Positions 61,073 to 64,000 of a DNA stretch of 64,000 nt are shown here, piece by piece (within the stretch, counting starts at the first letter, position 1; each line of letters opens with the position of its first letter). The position numbers were made by a program, and so were the translations under genes. The DNA comes from Antarctobacter albus (GTDB taxonomy: Bacteria; Pseudomonadota; Alphaproteobacteria; Rhodobacterales; Rhodobacteraceae). The notes under the pieces are model-generated. The model did no database searches. It was not told the DNA's origin and saw only the letters and a program-made list of their open reading frames with translations. The stretch lies in assembly GCF_900101505.1 (NCBI RefSeq), contig NZ_FMZI01000001.1:124001-188000 (forward strand). The letters are read 5' to 3'.

Positions 61073-61774
61073 TCACCAGCCCTTGCGGAAGGTGACGACC
61101 TTGGCCTCGGAGGCCTTGGGGAAATAGGTCAGCCCGGCGCGGTGCATGGCGTCAAAGACCGCCTGCACGCCCGACTGCCCGATCCATTGCGGGTGCAGCT
61201 CGATCACGGCGGCGCGCAAGCCGGACCAGTCGCCGGCCGGCAGCAGATCGGCCTCGGCGCCCTCGATGTCGCAGACCAGGACATCGGGCGTTTCCGCCTC
61301 CAGCACCGGGGCGATGGCGTGCTGCATGATCGGGACTTCTTCTGTCACGCTGTCCGGGTCGGCCTCGCGGTCCATCGAGGAGGCGAGGAAGTTCCTGCGG
61401 ACGTAGAAGGGGACGGGATCGCCCGCTTGCGGTGACAGCAGCGCGTTGCGCAGGTCGACGTTTTCCACCCCGTTGGCCGCGTGGACAGAGCGGATGTAGG
61501 GGATCAGCGCCGGGTTTGCCTCGTAGCTGACCACGCGCGCGACCTGTTTCTTCACCGAGAGAAGCGTGGACATGTAGCCGATGCCGCCGCCCAGCTCCAG
61601 CACCCGGTCGCCCGGGCGCACGACGCGCACGACCGCGTCGCATTCCTTGCGCTCGTAGGCGTCGGATTTCAGTGCGCCGCGAATGCGGCCCTTGGTGATC
61701 TGCGGATGCTTGGGGATCTTCAGCCCGCGCGAGTGCAGGTAGGGATCGCGGGGGGCGGGCTCGGCGCCGTCCAT
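61073..61774 (-). CDS. FkbM-family methyltransferase
   Basis: 233 residues from ATG 61774. SAM motif I DRVLELGGGIGYMSTLLSV near residue 56; VSYEANPALIPYIRSVHAANGV (acidic loop); and PDVLVCDIEGAEADLL, the FkbM metal/substrate motif. FkbM enzymes O-methylate sugars or other polymers. The ATG lies one base after the upstream stop codon, so it is translated with the large glycosyltransferase. Confidence 0.9.
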   Translation of the reverse strand: MDGAEPAPRDPYLHSRGLKIPKHPQITKGRIRGALKSDAYERKECDAVVRVVRPGDRVLELGGGIGYMSTLLSVKKQVARVVSYEANPALIPYIRSVHAANGVENVDLRNALLSPQAGDPVPFYVRRNFLASSMDREADPDSVTEEVPIMQHAIAPVLEAETPDVLVCDIEGAEADLLPAGDWSGLRAAVIELHPQWIGQSGVQAVFDAMHRAGLTYFPKASEAKVVTFRKGW

Positions 61775-61775
61775 C

Positions 61776-64000
61776 TCAGGTCTCCATGTCGAGGGCGAGC
61801 GCATAGGCCACGCGTTCGGTTTCCGTCAGGTCCAGCGCCAGCGCCTGCCGGTAGAGTTCCTCGAACTCGGGCATGCCGTGCAGTTCGGCGGCCTTGGCGC
61901 GGTGCCATTCCAGCGCCCGGTGATGCGCGGCGCGCAGGGTGTCGTCACGCATCAGCCGGTCATATTCGGCCCGGACGCGGGGGATGTTGCGCTTGATCGT
62001 GATGTCACGGTGCACCGACCAGTCCATGCGGATCCAGTAGTTCAGCCCGATGTTGCGGTCGACATGCAGGGCGCGGCCCCTCTGACGCTTGATCAGGAAG
62101 CTTTCGGCGGACCGCAGGGCGTAATGGTTGAGTTGGATCAGGTCATAGCCGATGGTCCGCTTGGAACTACGCCAGCCGTTGCGGATCGCCGCCTCCGTCA
62201 TGTCGCGGCCCGAGCCGTTGACCCATTTCACGCGGTCCTCGAACCCCTCGGCCAGCTTGTTGGGCCGGTGGCACGAGATCTTTTCGTAGGCGCCTATGTT
62301 GCGGAACATGGTCTTGAAGCCCCAGACCGTGTGCGGCTTGGGGCAGTATTTCGGGGCGCAGGTGTCGAATTGCTCGATCACGAAACGGTCCTGAAAACGG
62401 CGCACGCCATTGTGCCCGAACAGCCGCCAGGTCATCGCGATATTGGTGGCGTCCGGCACCCGCTGGAACACGTCCGAGAGCGTGCCGTTGCCGCAACGGA
62501 TGTTGACGAACTCATCGACGTCGATATGGGCGATCCAGTCGGCCTGCCTGATCACCTCCTCGTCCAGCGCGGCATCCAGCGCGTGCTGTTGCGGGGACTT
62601 GCCGGACCAGGTGTTGTTGTCGCGGTGATGGACGATGCCCAGGGCATCCAGCCGCTGCAGGATCTCGACCGTGCCGTCGGAACAATCGTTGGTATAGATC
62701 AGGAAATTGTCGAAACCGACCGCGCGGTGATAGGCGATCCATTCGAGGATATAGGGCCCCTCGTTCTTCATGCAGGCCACGACCACATTGCCGGTCGACC
62801 CCTTGGGCAAAAGGCGATGCGGGGCAGGGGTGAATGCGGCGGCCAGGTCCTCTTCGTTGACGCGGCCCAGCTTGTTGTGTGGGGCGTAGGGCGAGCCGTG
62901 CAGCCGCACGAAATTCTGTTTTGCCTGCGCGGGCAGGGTCTCTGCCGCGGCGTCGGTCAGGGGCGGTGTGTCCGGCTCTGCCGGGGTGTCGCCGGTCAGA
63001 TGGGCCAGCTCCTCGGCCCTGGCCGCACGCTCTTCCTTGTCGCCCTGAGCGATGCGCCAGCGGAAGGCCATCAGGTACTGCGTCGCACGGAAACCACGCG
63101 TCGGGTCCGTCTCTGTCCAGTCGCCGCACATGGGGTCGGCCTCCATGTCCTCGGGCGACATGCCGGGATGGGCGGCGCAAAGGGCGGCGATGTCCTCTTC
63201 GAAGCGCATGGAAATGGCCGAGAGGCCGCCCGCGAGGATCGCGCCGCCGGGCACCTTGATCTCTGCCAGCAGCTTGCGCCAGAGCGGACGGGGCAGCAGG
63301 ATGTCCTGCCGGTCGAGAAGGCGCAGCACCGCATCGTTGAACAGCCGCGCGCGGGTCAGCCAGGCCGCCGAGGGCAGGCGCGGCAGATCCTCTGCCTCGG
63401 CCTTGCCGATCTGGGCGGAAATGCCAAAGGCGGCGCGCAATTCATCCGTCGCCTGCTCGGACCAGAGCCGGTCGCGGTTGATCGAGCGGAACTGCACCGT
63501 ATCGGCGCCAAAGACCGCCTCCCATTCCTCTTGCAGGCGGGTGTAATCCAGCCAGAAGTTGGCACCCTGCACCTCGCCGAACAGCCCGGCCAGGGGCGCG
63601 GTCTCGGGCCGGGTGTCCAGCGCGGCCTGCCAGTAGTCCGGGGCCGCCAACAGGCCCAGTTCCAGGTCCAGAGAGCGCGCGCGCCCGTCCAGGACTTGCG
63701 CGCCATAACGTGCGACCAGCGCACGGGCCGGTTCGTCCAGCCAGGCAACGATGCGGACATCGGTCGAGATCGGCGCCAGCAGGTCGCGCAGGCGCTCCAG
63801 CTCGGCCCGGGTGCTCAGCGAGGTTCCCAGTTGATGCGCCGAGAGGATCAGGGCCTGCGGCGCGTCACGGGCGACCTCATGCGCCAACTGGCGGGCCACC
63901 TCGTTACGCAGGGCTTGCTGTTTCTCGGGCAGCATCAGGCCGCGGTTGAAGCGCAGCACATCCGGGCGGTCCGGGTCGCTGACGGCCATGAACAGGCGGG
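61776..64000 (-). CDS. Sulfotransferase-like/glycosyltransferase fusion (5' end outside window)
   Basis: At least 740 residues; the frame is open to the right edge, and RLF precedes the first Met (63989), so the true start lies outside. Residues 40-190 from that Met resemble bacterial sulfotransferases (LILSAHQLGTSLST, VRIVAWLDEPARALV, FWLDYTRLQEEWEAVFGADTVQFRSINRDRL). Residues about 395-700 are a family 2-type glycosyltransferase (VACMKNEGPYILEWIAYHRAVG, HIDVDEFVNIRCGN, TWRLFGHNGVRRFQDR, QLNHYALRSAESFLIKRQRGRA). The fusion suggests one protein that adds and sulfates a surface sugar. Confidence 0.82.
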   Translation of the reverse strand, partial: RLFMAVSDPDRPDVLRFNRGLMLPEKQQALRNEVARQLAHEVARDAPQALILSAHQLGTSLSTRAELERLRDLLAPISTDVRIVAWLDEPARALVARYGAQVLDGRARSLDLELGLLAAPDYWQAALDTRPETAPLAGLFGEVQGANFWLDYTRLQEEWEAVFGADTVQFRSINRDRLWSEQATDELRAAFGISAQIGKAEAEDLPRLPSAAWLTRARLFNDAVLRLLDRQDILLPRPLWRKLLAEIKVPGGAILAGGLSAISMRFEEDIAALCAAHPGMSPEDMEADPMCGDWTETDPTRGFRATQYLMAFRWRIAQGDKEERAARAEELAHLTGDTPAEPDTPPLTDAAAETLPAQAKQNFVRLHGSPYAPHNKLGRVNEEDLAAAFTPAPHRLLPKGSTGNVVVACMKNEGPYILEWIAYHRAVGFDNFLIYTNDCSDGTVEILQRLDALGIVHHRDNNTWSGKSPQQHALDAALDEEVIRQADWIAHIDVDEFVNIRCGNGTLSDVFQRVPDATNIAMTWRLFGHNGVRRFQDRFVIEQFDTCAPKYCPKPHTVWGFKTMFRNIGAYEKISCHRPNKLAEGFEDRVKWVNGSGRDMTEAAIRNGWRSSKRTIGYDLIQLNHYALRSAESFLIKRQRGRALHVDRNIGLNYWIRMDWSVHRDITIKRNIPRVRAEYDRLMRDDTLRAAHHRALEWHRAKAAELHGMPEFEELYRQALALDLTETERVAYALALDMET

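Overview
The window is a dense stretch of a high-GC alphaproteobacterial chromosome, most likely a member of the Roseobacter group (Rhodobacteraceae). The main evidence is gene order and gene types: a cinA-pgpA-ispDF block divergent from dusB-ntrB-ntrC-ntrY-ntrX-trkA-trkH-hfq-hflX, an NtrC without the sigma54-contact (GAFTGA) loop as in Rhodobacter capsulatus, an RNase E with a long acidic insertion, a PckR/CceR-like operator before a class I aldolase, and two Hint-domain proteins of a kind common in roseobacters. No rRNA, tRNA, insertion sequence, prophage or CRISPR array was seen. This is core genome with a few accessory pockets.

Layout. 1-10.2 kb: the 5' end of an ammonium transporter gene (minus), isoprenoid and phospholipid genes (minus), then the nitrogen-regulation operon (plus). 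10.2-16.5 kb: a Tat-type lipoprotein, potassium uptake (trkA, trkH), hfq-hflX and a small P-loop kinase. 16.5-23 kb: an APH-type kinase coupled to a penicillin-acylase-type Ntn hydrolase, a 3-hydroxyisobutyrate-dehydrogenase-family enzyme and a membrane hybrid histidine kinase. 23-28 kb: rne with a 400-base leader, Hint protein 1 and tusA. 28-34 kb: ccdA, a membrane-linked alpha/beta hydrolase coupled to a cytochrome P450, class I aldolase, a Gly/Tyr-rich secreted protein and a WYL regulator. 34-37 kb: tatABC with a coupled AAA ATPase. 37-43.4 kb: an HxlR regulator divergent from a methyltransferase, nlpD-like/pcm/surE, an SDR and small proteins. 43.4-51 kb: purF, cvpA, radA, a PqiA-like protein, a small membrane protein, mlaF, mlaE and alr, all on the minus strand. 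51-58.7 kb: cobS, dnaB, pyrE, a HELVH protein divergent from a CadC-like TPR regulator, pyrC and a hydrolase-like protein. 58.8-64 kb: Hint protein 2 and a surface-glycan-type cluster of two related glycosyltransferases flanking an FkbM methyltransferase. The last glycosyltransferase is fused to a sulfotransferase-like region and runs off the window.

The least explained signals are non-coding. A 49-bp quasi-palindromic element built from TTTGTACAAA boxes occurs twice, 54 kb apart, each time 13 bp past a stop codon. Three CTGAA heptamers spaced exactly 11 bp lie in front of an OmpR-type winged-helix regulator. Four TGACAA boxes (spacing 11-7-11) lie between the WYL regulator and tatA. Several nested inverted repeats fill intergenic gaps. 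Protein-level oddities are the degenerate LytM site of the NlpD-like lipoprotein, acidic-residue losses in CobS, an Mla-type transporter locus with no MCE protein, and a kinase sensor domain with an IHDFKN motif.
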